From positions 1 to 64,000 of IMG/VR virus record IMGVR_UViG_3300002835_000068: a DNA stretch of 64,000 bases; one strand, given 5' to 3'. Shown piece by piece: positions 8,930-16,573 of this stretch; the stretch's first letter is position 1, and every line of letters begins with the position of its first letter. This DNA is from a virus. The notes under the pieces are model-generated. The model searched no databases. It was given only the letters and a program-made list of their open reading frames with translations, and was not told the DNA's origin. The translations under genes were made by a program, and so were the position numbers.

Positions 8930-10527
8930 TAAAATTAACATGTGATAATTTAAAACAAGAAAAGTTTCTAGATTATGAGTTTGACGCAATAGAGATAAAT
9001 AATTTTTCTGTAAAAAATGATAAAAGTAAAAAGATTTTTGTTCCTGGGGAGACATACTTATTTCCAACATATTCTGCATACGGACACTCTCTTGTAGACG
9101 TATATGCACAGTTTAAAGTTCTTCAATTAAAGTATAAAGACATTAAACCATTCTTCTATGAGCAAAGCGAAAAAGGCTATTTGTTTAATGAAAGAATATT
9201 AAAAGATCAAATGTTTATGTTAGGGTACAGTGATGCAGAAGTATTAGACATATCAAAAGGTAATTATGTTTTTGAAAAAGTTATAATGTTTTTTGATATG
9301 AATAATACATTCCCAGAAGACTTTTATTCTAAAAATGGAGCCACAAGAAGTTCTCACTACTTCCCATTTTGCAACTGCTATAGAGGAACAGAGCCTTGCG
9401 GAGAAAGTAAATATTTTAAGTATAACTATTTAGCAATAGATATGCTAAAAGAAAGTTTTAAAGAATGGTTTAAAACTGAAAAAACGGAAAAGTTTTTTAT
9501 TTCAAGAGAAAGATATAACAAAAAATATCAAGATCAAATAAAATACTATTCACAAAAAGCAGTTTTGTCAGATCAAGAAAAACTTATGTATCATATTGCA
9601 AAAACCAGGTCTACAGAAAAAGAAAAATATATAGAACAACTATTTAGGGAAAATGGATACAAAATTATATATGCAGAAGACTATACCCTAAAGCAGCAAG
9701 TTAAACTTTTTAGTTCTGCAAAAGTTATTGCAAGCGTTTCAGGTACTGGACTTTTTAATACCTTCTGGTGTGACAAACAGACAAAGGTGTTTGAGATTTT
9801 AGCAGTTCCAGAATATAAGTATCACTACAAGGAGTTTGCAGAGCACTCTGGAACAGATCATTCATATATTGATGTTATTTCTCTTTCTACTGAAGACTCT
9901 ATTAAAAAAATCCAAGAATCTTTAGATCAAAACCTATTAAGAACTGAATTAGAAAATATTGATATGGATATCGTAAGACAGGCTATTGCAGAAAATAGAA
10001 TTCATATTTTTAAGAATGTGTTTCCCAAGAGACCATCATGGGACACTCTTATGTCAGTTACTTCTAACTATGTTGAACAAGACTTAGAAAAGTTTCCAGA
10101 GAGGTCATACCTCTTAAATGATTTTGTTGAGGGCGAATCTTCTGACATGAGACTAAAATGTAGATTTTGGTCAAGGATGGCATTTCAGTTATATGATCCA
10201 GAAGATGCGTACATGTCAATAATCCCAGAACTAGAACCAGTAACTGCTTGGGCTCTTTCTGAGTATGGCTCAGACATTTATACTGGAAACTTTGGTTTAA
10301 TATCTTTGATGAAAAACAGGGGAGTAGTTGGAAGCAAGCATAGAGACTATGTTGATCAGTTCCAGTGGGTAGTTAAAGGTGAAATGATTTGGCGTACTGG
10401 AGAGAACTTAGAAAATGAAGACCATGCAGTAGAGGGCGACTTTATCTTTGTTCCTAAAAATCTTGCTCATGAAGTTGAGACGACAAAGGCTCCAAGAGCA
10501 GCAATTAACCTTATTTTAAGAAACTAA
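8926..10527 (+). CDS. Fusion of GT61-like glycosyltransferase and JmjC/cupin oxygenase
   Basis: A 533-residue two-domain protein. The N-terminal ~345 residues resemble GT61/DUF563 glycosyltransferases: YSAYGHSLVDVY (H54, D58) and SGTGLFNTFW (273-281) match the conserved GH...D and GxGLxN motifs. From about residue 360 a JmjC/cupin fold appears: GSKHRDYVDQFQWVVKGEMI with H472 and D474 as iron ligands, and FVPKNLAHEV with H515 as the third. The pattern is close to ribosomal-oxygenase-type JmjC hydroxylases. One chain could therefore hydroxylate a side chain and add a sugar, perhaps on the same target. It ends the glycosylation unit and is followed by a bidirectional terminator. The domain calls are read from motifs; the coupled reaction is inference. 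Confidence 0.65.
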   Translation: MIKLTCDNLKQEKFLDYEFDAIEINNFSVKNDKSKKIFVPGETYLFPTYSAYGHSLVDVYAQFKVLQLKYKDIKPFFYEQSEKGYLFNERILKDQMFMLGYSDAEVLDISKGNYVFEKVIMFFDMNNTFPEDFYSKNGATRSSHYFPFCNCYRGTEPCGESKYFKYNYLAIDMLKESFKEWFKTEKTEKFFISRERYNKKYQDQIKYYSQKAVLSDQEKLMYHIAKTRSTEKEKYIEQLFRENGYKIIYAEDYTLKQQVKLFSSAKVIASVSGTGLFNTFWCDKQTKVFEILAVPEYKYHYKEFAEHSGTDHSYIDVISLSTEDSIKKIQESLDQNLLRTELENIDMDIVRQAIAENRIHIFKNVFPKRPSWDTLMSVTSNYVEQDLEKFPERSYLLNDFVEGESSDMRLKCRFWSRMAFQLYDPEDAYMSIIPELEPVTAWALSEYGSDIYTGNFGLISLMKNRGVVGSKHRDYVDQFQWVVKGEMIWRTGENLENEDHAVEGDFIFVPKNLAHEVETTKAPRAAINLILRN

Positions 10528-10530
10528 AAA

Positions 10531-10556
10531 GCACCTATAGTTTATACCATAGGTGC
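10531..10556. terminator. Bidirectional terminator between convergent genes
   Basis: GCACCTAT (10531-10538) and ATAGGTGC (10549-10556) form an 8-bp stem with a 10-base loop. An A-run precedes it and T-rich sequence follows, so it can serve both the plus-strand glycosylation unit and the minus-strand lysozyme-like gene. Confidence 0.7.
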
Positions 10557-10572
10557 CTCTAGTTATTATATT

Positions 10573-11136
10573 TTACTTAGGAAATTTAGCCATCCAGGAC
10601 TTAGTTCTTGGAGTAATGCCCTTCCATGAGGACCAGTCTTCTCCACCCTTTGTCATATAATATGCAATCTCTGCATTTTTGACGGGATTGAATAGTTCAG
10701 CATTTGATTCAAGATCAAACTTAGTTCTACGATCAGGACCAAGGTTGTCAATCATATTAATTTGAAACATTCCATAGGATGAGTCTCCAGTCTTGTGGTT
10801 GCCATTAAAAGCCAATGGACGACCATTAGACTCCTTCTTAGCAACTGCCCAAGCAACTACAAGGTCTTTACCCTTGAAGCCTACTAGCGAAAGGAGTTCC
10901 TTTAGTTCCAAATCAGTCAGAGAAACCTTGTTCTCAAAACTCTCTAGTTTTTTTGCCTTAGAAACCAAAAAAACCTCTTTCGAGGCAGTTTCCGATGTCT
11001 GAGCCTGTTCCAGGCTAAGATTGTTTTTTGTATTTAGTTCTGGGGTAGCATTAGCAGCATTAGAAAATACACTGACAAGTGCCACGATACTGAGTGTGCT
11101 AATGATCTCTTTGTTTCTTTCGATAAATTTAATCAT
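10573..11136 (-). CDS. Secreted lysozyme / transglycosylase-like protein
   Basis: A 187-residue protein with a Sec-type signal peptide: a positively charged start, a hydrophobic core at about 11-24, and an AxA-like cleavage site near residue 30 (SNAANA). Residues 75-187 resemble a lysozyme-like / SLT fold, with KKESNGRPLAF (E102 as catalytic acid), GDSSYGMFQIN, and a closing NAEIAYYMTKGGEDWSSW. It should cleave the peptidoglycan glycan strand. GGAGG lies a few bases before the ATG at 11136; the longer frame starting at 11163 lacks this support. It is transcribed against its neighbours from its own promoter and terminator, like a moron gene. It may be the endolysin, exported by Sec, or a cell-wall enzyme acting during infection. 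Confidence 0.7.
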   Translation of the reverse strand: MIKFIERNKEIISTLSIVALVSVFSNAANATPELNTKNNLSLEQAQTSETASKEVFLVSKAKKLESFENKVSLTDLELKELLSLVGFKGKDLVVAWAVAKKESNGRPLAFNGNHKTGDSSYGMFQINMIDNLGPDRRTKFDLESNAELFNPVKNAEIAYYMTKGGEDWSSWKGITPRTKSWMAKFPK

Positions 11137-11183
11137 AGTTTCCTCCTTAGAAAACAATAACACCTTGGTAGGTGTCTATACCA

Positions 11184-11213
11184 AGTATAACATAATTTTG
11201 AGCCAAAAGTCAA
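11184..11213 (-). promoter_or_regulatory. Sigma70-type promoter of the lysozyme-like gene
   Basis: On the minus strand, TTGACT (11213-11208) and TATACT (11189-11184) are separated by 18 bp. A 7-bp inverted repeat (CTTGGTA at 11164-11170, TACCAAG at 11179-11185) overlaps the start region and could be an operator. This promoter has a good -35 hexamer, unlike the extended -10 promoters of the plus strand. Confidence 0.65.
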
Positions 11214-11222
11214 ATCTGGGTG

Positions 11223-11228
11223 TATAAT
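11223..11228 (+). promoter_or_regulatory. -10 box of a near-leaderless promoter
   Basis: TATAAT preceded by GTG, 9 nt before the ATG at 11238. It is divergent from the lysozyme-like promoter. Confidence 0.55.
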
Positions 11229-11237
11229 TATTTTATT

Positions 11238-11762
11238 ATGACCACTTATAATTTTTCTGCCACGGGAGTTAAGTACCCCCTTGAAAACTCCCCTGTAAAC
11301 GTACACGGAGACTTTAAAAAACTAGCAGAATCTTTAGATGCAATTCTACCAGCGTATGGCGTATCATATTTCCAGATTGATGTAAATAATAATAGCGGAT
11401 CAGCAATTGATGCAGGAGTTCCAGTTATTGCAACAAATGGAAAAGTAAATGGAAAGGTCACAATTGCAAAAGCCCTTCCATCAACCACTTCCCCAATATT
11501 GGGATTATTGAAAAATAATACAGCAAATAATTCTGATGGAATAGTCGTTGTTGCTGGAGTTATGGAAGGACTAAATACTTCTGGTTTTGCTGCAGGACAA
11601 ACACTATATGTTGGTGCATCTGGAGGATTAACCAATGTTAGACCAACAGGAGGATCTGCAGCAGTTGGAATTTGTGCAGTTGCAGATAATGTTAATGGAA
11701 TTGTAATAGTAGAGGCAAAAGGAAACGGTACCTGGGGAGCACTCAGAGACGGTTTGTCGTGA
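11238..11762 (+). CDS. Virion structural protein, beta-rich
   Basis: A 174-residue protein. The first 40 residues include a short helical segment (LAESLDAIL). The rest is Gly/Val/Ala-rich beta structure with GVPVIATNGKV, GIVVVAGVME and VNGIVIVEAKG. Similar small beta proteins are found among phage fibre and baseplate components, but I cannot name a family. It heads the second half of the adhesion module. The ATG at 11238 is chosen because it follows the TATAAT box; a longer in-frame start at 11220 would include the box. The stop TGA (11760-11762) doubles as the TGN of the next extended -10. Confidence 0.5.
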   Translation: MTTYNFSATGVKYPLENSPVNVHGDFKKLAESLDAILPAYGVSYFQIDVNNNSGSAIDAGVPVIATNGKVNGKVTIAKALPSTTSPILGLLKNNTANNSDGIVVVAGVMEGLNTSGFAAGQTLYVGASGGLTNVRPTGGSAAVGICAVADNVNGIVIVEAKGNGTWGALRDGLS

Positions 11763-11768
11763 TATAAT
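11763..11768 (+). promoter_or_regulatory. -10 box of a leaderless promoter fused to a stop codon
   Basis: TGA-TATAAT lies 6 nt before the ATG at 11775. The TGA (11760-11762) is the stop codon of the preceding gene and also supplies the TG of the extended -10. Confidence 0.7.
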
Positions 11769-11774
11769 AAACAA

Positions 11775-12164
11775 ATGGCAACTTTTAGAAACCAACCCAC
11801 AGACTCTTACGCATTAGGGGCAGCGCCACCAGAAATTAAATGGACAGTTGTTCGTGGAGACTCAGCAGCATTTCGTGTTTATGTGACTAATGATGCAAGA
11901 CAGCCACTCCTTCTTGAAGACTGGCAAGTTGACATGGATATCTATAGACCTTCAACTGATGATGTAGTTTTAAGTTTAACTCCACAACCTATTGAGTTTC
12001 AAGACGAAGAAGGAAGTTTTACAGTTACTTTAACATCATCACAATCTCAACTTCTTGAGACAGGAGATATCTTCGATATACAACTCACAGAACTTCTATC
12101 AGAAGGCAGAGTTTGGACGGTAGCCAAAGGCTCAATGGTTATTGTTGAAGACATAACACAGTAA
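11775..12164 (+). CDS. Baseplate/fibre-attachment domain protein (BppU-N-like)
   Basis: A 129-residue paralogue of the protein at 2599-2994. Both have IxWxVVRGDxxxxRV near the start and a closing VWTxxKGxxxVxxDIT-type strand. It likely forms the same beta-sandwich that docks fibres to the tail tip. The two copies open the two halves of the adhesion module, which suggests that each anchors a different set of fibres. Its stop overlaps the following ATG by one base. Confidence 0.6.
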   Translation: MATFRNQPTDSYALGAAPPEIKWTVVRGDSAAFRVYVTNDARQPLLLEDWQVDMDIYRPSTDDVVLSLTPQPIEFQDEEGSFTVTLTSSQSQLLETGDIFDIQLTELLSEGRVWTVAKGSMVIVEDITQ

Positions 12165-12373
12165 TGCAAACAACTCATCAATTAGCACACGGACAAATAA
12201 AAGAACTTGACTCAAGGTCTATTCGTATAGATCACATACAGCCAAAAGCGGTTTTACTTGAAGTATTACCTTTTAGAGTTCGCTTTACAAACGTAAGTGT
12301 GTTTGGATATTCAAAAACAAATCCACCTCCAATCCCACTTCAAGTTATTGGATACAGCAACTATATTCTCTAA
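12164..12373 (+). CDS. Hypothetical 69-residue structural protein
   Basis: A 69-residue protein of unknown function, probably beta-rich at its C-terminus (FRVRFTNVSVFGYS, PIPLQVIGYSNYIL). It is translationally coupled to the attachment-domain gene before it (TAATG) and precedes the next promoter. The context suggests a small fibre or baseplate component. No motif was recognised. Confidence 0.45.
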   Translation: MQTTHQLAHGQIKELDSRSIRIDHIQPKAVLLEVLPFRVRFTNVSVFGYSKTNPPPIPLQVIGYSNYIL

Positions 12374-12394
12374 TTAGATTAATTAAAAGGGTGA

Positions 12395-12400
12395 TATAAT
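12395..12400 (+). promoter_or_regulatory. -10 box of a leaderless promoter
   Basis: TGA-TATAAT, 6 nt before the ATG at 12407, without a ribosome binding site. Confidence 0.7.
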
Positions 12401-12406
12401 TACCAC

Positions 12407-12853
12407 ATGGCTAAAGTATCAATTCCAGCAGTTAAGAGTCTATTCCAAACTGGAGATAGACCAACTCAAGAAAACTATGAAGATTTAATCGATACCGCTT
12501 CAGCACAGGCAACAGACCTTGGCTCAGCAGGTAATAATGAAAACACAATCACTGGTATTGAGAACGTAACTGTTGTTGATAACTTTGACGCTACAGTTTG
12601 GCGAATGGTCAAGTATATTGTTTCAATATCAAAGACCTCTGCAGGGGACAATAAGTTCTATGCAACCGAACTAACAATTCTCGTTGACGGTACAAATGTA
12701 AATGTCAGCGAATACGGAACAATCGACAATGATGGGAATATTGGCACCATTAATGTCTCTCGCACTGGAAATACCGTGGCCTTAACAGTCACTCCAGACC
12801 CTGCGATCAAGCCAGTCACAGTTCGTTACGCACGAATTGGACTTAAGGCATAA
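12407..12853 (+). CDS. Virion protein with fibre-type C-terminal beta domain
   Basis: A 148-residue protein. Residues 1-45 look like an N-terminal adaptor (SLFQTGDRPTQENYEDLID). Residues 55-148 form a beta domain with WRMVKYIVSISK, TILVDGTNVNVSEYGTI and VALTVTP. The same pattern (AEYLVKVAYGTHTEISKVLL, then ITEYGIVG, then VQLQVTT) ends the next protein, so both share a domain familiar from marine and freshwater phage fibres. It is probably a fibre base or an accessory receptor-binding component. Confidence 0.55.
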   Translation: MAKVSIPAVKSLFQTGDRPTQENYEDLIDTASAQATDLGSAGNNENTITGIENVTVVDNFDATVWRMVKYIVSISKTSAGDNKFYATELTILVDGTNVNVSEYGTIDNDGNIGTINVSRTGNTVALTVTPDPAIKPVTVRYARIGLKA

Positions 12854-12870
12854 CTAAGGAGATATAAAAA

Positions 12871-14463
12871 ATGGCAACAGTAAATAAAGATTTTAAGATT
12901 AAGAGTGGACTCGTCGTTGAAGGCCTACAAGGTACAATCAACGGTGAGGTAATTCTTACAGAAAATGCAGGAGATCAATACATTCTTGATTTGATTGGTG
13001 GAGAAACACTAGTCAAGTCAGTATCAAACCAGTTTGATGTTTCAGCAGGTGGAGAACTTTCACTTGATCGTACAGTAGTAGATGCTTATTATGATGCAGC
13101 AGGTTCAGCAGACGATGCAGAGACAGCAGCAAACTCTTACACAGATGGAAGAGAAACAGCAATTACAACTGCTTATGAAGCATACGCAGACCAGGCAGAA
13201 GTAGACGCTAAGGCTTACACAGACACTCGTGAGACAGCAATTACAACTGCTTATCAGGGATATGCTGACACAGCAGAGGCAGATGCTAAGTCTTATGCAG
13301 ATAGCCTTGCACCAAACTATGACCCAGCAGGTTCAGCATCAACAGCACAGTCTAACGCAGAAGATTATGCAGATGCAAAGATTAGCGATGCAAATGGCAC
13401 TGCTACAGATAAGGCTTGGTCAGCATACAAGACAAGCACAGAAATTGGTCTTGCACAGGCAGCAGCAGAACAGCATGCAGACGATGCAGTTGCAGCCCTT
13501 GTAGACGGTGCTCCAGCCCTTCTTGACACACTTAATGAGTTGGCTGCAGCATTGGCTGATAATCCAAACTATGCAACTGATGTTGCTAACCTTGTTGCAG
13601 GCAAGCAGAACAATCTAACTGAAGGCGCAAACATTGATATTACAGACGATGTAATCTCTGTAGTTGGCCTTGATTCAGCAGACATCTCAGACTTCAACAC
13701 AGCAGCAGTTGCAGCAACAGCAGCAGCATACGATATGTATGGTGCAGCAGCAGCAGCACAATCAGCAGCAGAAGACTACGCAGATGGCCTTGCAATAAAC
13801 TACGATGCAGCAGGTTCTGCTTTAACAGCACAGACTAATGCTGAATCTTTTGCTACAAATGCAATTAATGATCTTGACACAGACGATATTGAAGAGGGTG
13901 CAACAAACCAATACTTCCTAGATTCTCGTGCCAAGACTTCAGCAGCAGATCTTTTGACTGGTGCAAATCTTACAAATATCACAATCACAGGATCAGGTGC
14001 AGGACTTACTATTACCGCAGAAAACGGTGTAGCAGATTCTACAACTACTGATCTTGCAGAAGGTACAAATAAGTACTTTACAGATGCTCGTGCTCGTGAT
14101 GCGGTAGATGGAACAGATCGTTCATTTACTTCTGTTGAGTTAAACTCAGTTGCTAAGCAGATTGCAGCAACACTATCAGCACCTACAGCAGGAATTCAAG
14201 TAGCACACGCCTTCGCAAAGGCTGACTACCGTTCAGCAGAATACCTTGTAAAGGTTGCCTACGGAACACATACTGAAATATCAAAGGTCCTTTTGACACT
14301 TGACTCTTCAGATAACATTGCAATCACTGAATACGGAATTGTTGGAACAAATGGCTCAGCGTCATCAATTTCAGCAGGTATTTCAGGAGCAAACGTACAA
14401 CTACAGGTAACAACCGCTAACAATGACTCAACAGTTACTGTTATGGGTACACTTCTAGTTTAA
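12871..14463 (+). CDS. Ala-rich tail fibre protein
   Basis: A 530-residue protein. It begins with a tag (MATVNKDFKIKSGLVVEG) nearly shared with the next protein. Residues about 70-330 are Ala-rich, with repeating heptad-like YADxAExDAKxYAD and QSNAEDYAD units expected to form a trimeric coiled-coil shaft. Two fibre motifs, EGATNQYFLDSRAK and EGTNKYFTDARARDAV, follow at about 345-410. The last ~100 residues are the beta domain shared with 12407-12853. A clear AAGGAG lies 9 nt before the ATG. This is one of the main long fibres of the virion. Confidence 0.75.
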   Translation: MATVNKDFKIKSGLVVEGLQGTINGEVILTENAGDQYILDLIGGETLVKSVSNQFDVSAGGELSLDRTVVDAYYDAAGSADDAETAANSYTDGRETAITTAYEAYADQAEVDAKAYTDTRETAITTAYQGYADTAEADAKSYADSLAPNYDPAGSASTAQSNAEDYADAKISDANGTATDKAWSAYKTSTEIGLAQAAAEQHADDAVAALVDGAPALLDTLNELAAALADNPNYATDVANLVAGKQNNLTEGANIDITDDVISVVGLDSADISDFNTAAVAATAAAYDMYGAAAAAQSAAEDYADGLAINYDAAGSALTAQTNAESFATNAINDLDTDDIEEGATNQYFLDSRAKTSAADLLTGANLTNITITGSGAGLTITAENGVADSTTTDLAEGTNKYFTDARARDAVDGTDRSFTSVELNSVAKQIAATLSAPTAGIQVAHAFAKADYRSAEYLVKVAYGTHTEISKVLLTLDSSDNIAITEYGIVGTNGSASSISAGISGANVQLQVTTANNDSTVTVMGTLLV

Positions 14464-14498
14464 TAAAAAATAAAAATAGTTGGAAGAAGGAGCAGTAA

Positions 14499-14948
14499 AT
14501 GGCAACAGTCGATAAAGACTTCAAGGTCAAGAATGGGTTAGTCGTAGCAAACGGCGGTACATTCGGAAATGCAGTAACAGTAGGAGCACCAACTCTTGCT
14601 GAACATGCAGCAACTAAGGAGTATGTCGATAACCGTTCAATGGCTGTTGGCTCAACCGCTCCTTCTTCACCAACTAATGGAACAATGTGGCTAGACACTC
14701 TAACAAACAGAGTTAACTTCTATTACGAGGGTTCTTGGTATACCCAGGCAACTATCGATGATACAAATAACTTACCACAGCACATTCACGATACCGCAAT
14801 TGATGGAACTGGTTTCATAGTATCTCAGTTCTATGAAGGTGGATCATTCAATAGCCCATTGGGTGTAGGTTTGGATGCAGGTGGACCAAGTACAACAACT
14901 TGGACAGTTGTATTCGATGGTGGTAGTGTAGTAGATAATTTCAATTAA
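14499..14948 (+). CDS. Short tail fibre / tip protein
   Basis: A 149-residue protein that starts with almost the same tag as the long fibre upstream (MATVDKDFKVKNGLVVAN). It continues with EHAATKEYVDN and GTMWLDTLTNRVNFYYEGSW, motifs often seen near fibre ends. The C-terminal ~45 residues are Gly-rich (FYEGGSFNSP, GVGLDAGGPS). The shared tag suggests that both proteins dock to the same site. AAGGAG lies 6 nt before the ATG. Confidence 0.6.
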   Translation: MATVDKDFKVKNGLVVANGGTFGNAVTVGAPTLAEHAATKEYVDNRSMAVGSTAPSSPTNGTMWLDTLTNRVNFYYEGSWYTQATIDDTNNLPQHIHDTAIDGTGFIVSQFYEGGSFNSPLGVGLDAGGPSTTTWTVVFDGGSVVDNFN

Positions 14949-14958
14949 AAATTGATGT

Positions 14959-14964
14959 TATAAT
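14959..14964 (+). promoter_or_regulatory. Extended -10 promoter
   Basis: TGT-TATAAT upstream of the fibre gene at 15006, which has its own AAGGAG ribosome binding site at 14992-14997, so this transcript has a normal leader. Confidence 0.5.
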
Positions 14965-15005
14965 AAGATAAGATAATTGGGCAGCCCCCATAAGGAGAAT
15001 ATAAA

Positions 15006-16550
15006 ATGGCAACAAGAATGCAACAGCGCAGAGGAACTGCAGAACAATGGACGGCTGCGAACCCAACTCTAGCAGCAGGAGAAATCGGATTTGAAATTGA
15101 TACTAATCAGTTTAAGATGGGTGACGGAGCAAACGCATGGTCAGCACTATCTTACTTTAAGAACCTAGAAGACCTAGGCGGATCTTTAGATGACTACGTT
15201 CCAGTAGCACTTGTTGGAGAGCCAGATGGTATTGCAACACTAAATGCCAGTGGACATATTCCAATTTCACAACTAGGATCACTAATTACTAATGCCCCAG
15301 GAGTCTTAGACACACTAGGAGAAATTGCTGAATTCGTTACAGCAGTAGATACAGCAGTAGATACCCACGAAGCAAAGACTCTTAATGTTCATGGCATTGC
15401 AGATACAGCGCAACTTGAAACATTAACTGGTGCACAGACAAAGGCTACAGCAGCCCAGTCAGCAGCCGAACTTACAGCAAGTAACGCACTTACTGCACAC
15501 AATAATGACAGCACAGATGTTCACGGAATTGCTGACACATCAGTTTTAGCAACACAAACAAATATTTCAACAGCAATAACAGCACACAATGATGATACAA
15601 CAAATGTTCATGGCATTGCAGACACAGCAGCCCTTGCAACTACAGCAGCAACAGCATCAGCAATTGGGACAGCAGTTTCTGACCACAATGCAGTTACAAC
15701 AAATGTTCACGGTATTTCAGACACTGCAGCACTTGCAACTAAGACATATGCTGACGGAGCAGTTTCAACTGCAGTCTCAGCACTAACAAAGTCTTCAGTA
15801 GGCCTTGCAAATGTAGACAATACAGCAGATGCAGATAAGCCAGTATCAACAGCAGCACAAACTGCTCTTGACCTAAAGGCACCAAAGGCAGATCCAACAT
15901 TCACAGGAACTGTATCAGGTGTTACAAAGGCTCACGTAGGTCTTGGAAATGTTGACAATACTTCAGATGCAGATAAGCCAGTTTCAACAGCACAGGCTAC
16001 AGCAATCGCAACTGCTAAGTCAGAGGCTATTGCAGATGCTACATCACAGGTAAATGCAGTAATCGCATCTGCCCCAGCAGCACTAAATACTCTTGATGAA
16101 CTTGCAGCAGCACTGGGTGACGATGCAAACTTTGCAACAACAGTAACAAACTCTCTAGCAGCAAAGGCACCGCTTGCAGACCCAACATTTACTGGTACAG
16201 TAACTGTATCAGCATCTGGAATAGCATTTTCAGACGGTACTCAAACAAAGTTGGGAGTTCCATCTGTAACAACATTTGCAACAGCAATCTCATCATCTGC
16301 AACACTTGCAGCGGGAGAAGCAGACAAGTTTGTTCCACTAACTGGAGCAGTAACGATTACACTTCCTGCAACAGGATACTCAACTGGACAGTCAATTGAC
16401 TTCTACCAGGCTTCAGGAACTGGAGCACAGTTTGCTTCAACCAACAGCGTTGTAGGAACACCAGGTTTGAAGTTCAGAACTACAAACTCAGTTGTAACAG
16501 CAATGAAGACTTCAAGTGGATGGTTGGTCTTCGGAGACCTTTCAGCATAA
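15006..16550 (+). CDS. Tail fibre with repetitive Thr/Ala shaft
   Basis: A 514-residue protein. The N-terminus (MQQRRGTAEQW, LAAGEIGFEIDTNQFKMGDG) matches the short domain that begins many phage tail fibres and tropism proteins. Residues about 130-250 contain four to five repeats ending in VHGIADTA, spaced by 20-25 residues. Residues 255-390 contain VGLANVDNTADADKPVSTA and PTFTGTV repeats typical of fibre shafts. The C-terminal ~110 residues form a beta-rich tip (ITLPATGYSTGQSIDFYQ). AAGGAG lies 8 nt before the ATG. Confidence 0.75.
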   Translation: MATRMQQRRGTAEQWTAANPTLAAGEIGFEIDTNQFKMGDGANAWSALSYFKNLEDLGGSLDDYVPVALVGEPDGIATLNASGHIPISQLGSLITNAPGVLDTLGEIAEFVTAVDTAVDTHEAKTLNVHGIADTAQLETLTGAQTKATAAQSAAELTASNALTAHNNDSTDVHGIADTSVLATQTNISTAITAHNDDTTNVHGIADTAALATTAATASAIGTAVSDHNAVTTNVHGISDTAALATKTYADGAVSTAVSALTKSSVGLANVDNTADADKPVSTAAQTALDLKAPKADPTFTGTVSGVTKAHVGLGNVDNTSDADKPVSTAQATAIATAKSEAIADATSQVNAVIASAPAALNTLDELAAALGDDANFATTVTNSLAAKAPLADPTFTGTVTVSASGIAFSDGTQTKLGVPSVTTFATAISSSATLAAGEADKFVPLTGAVTITLPATGYSTGQSIDFYQASGTGAQFASTNSVVGTPGLKFRTTNSVVTAMKTSSGWLVFGDLSA

Positions 16551-16573
16551 TAAAAAATTAAAGGAGATTAACT

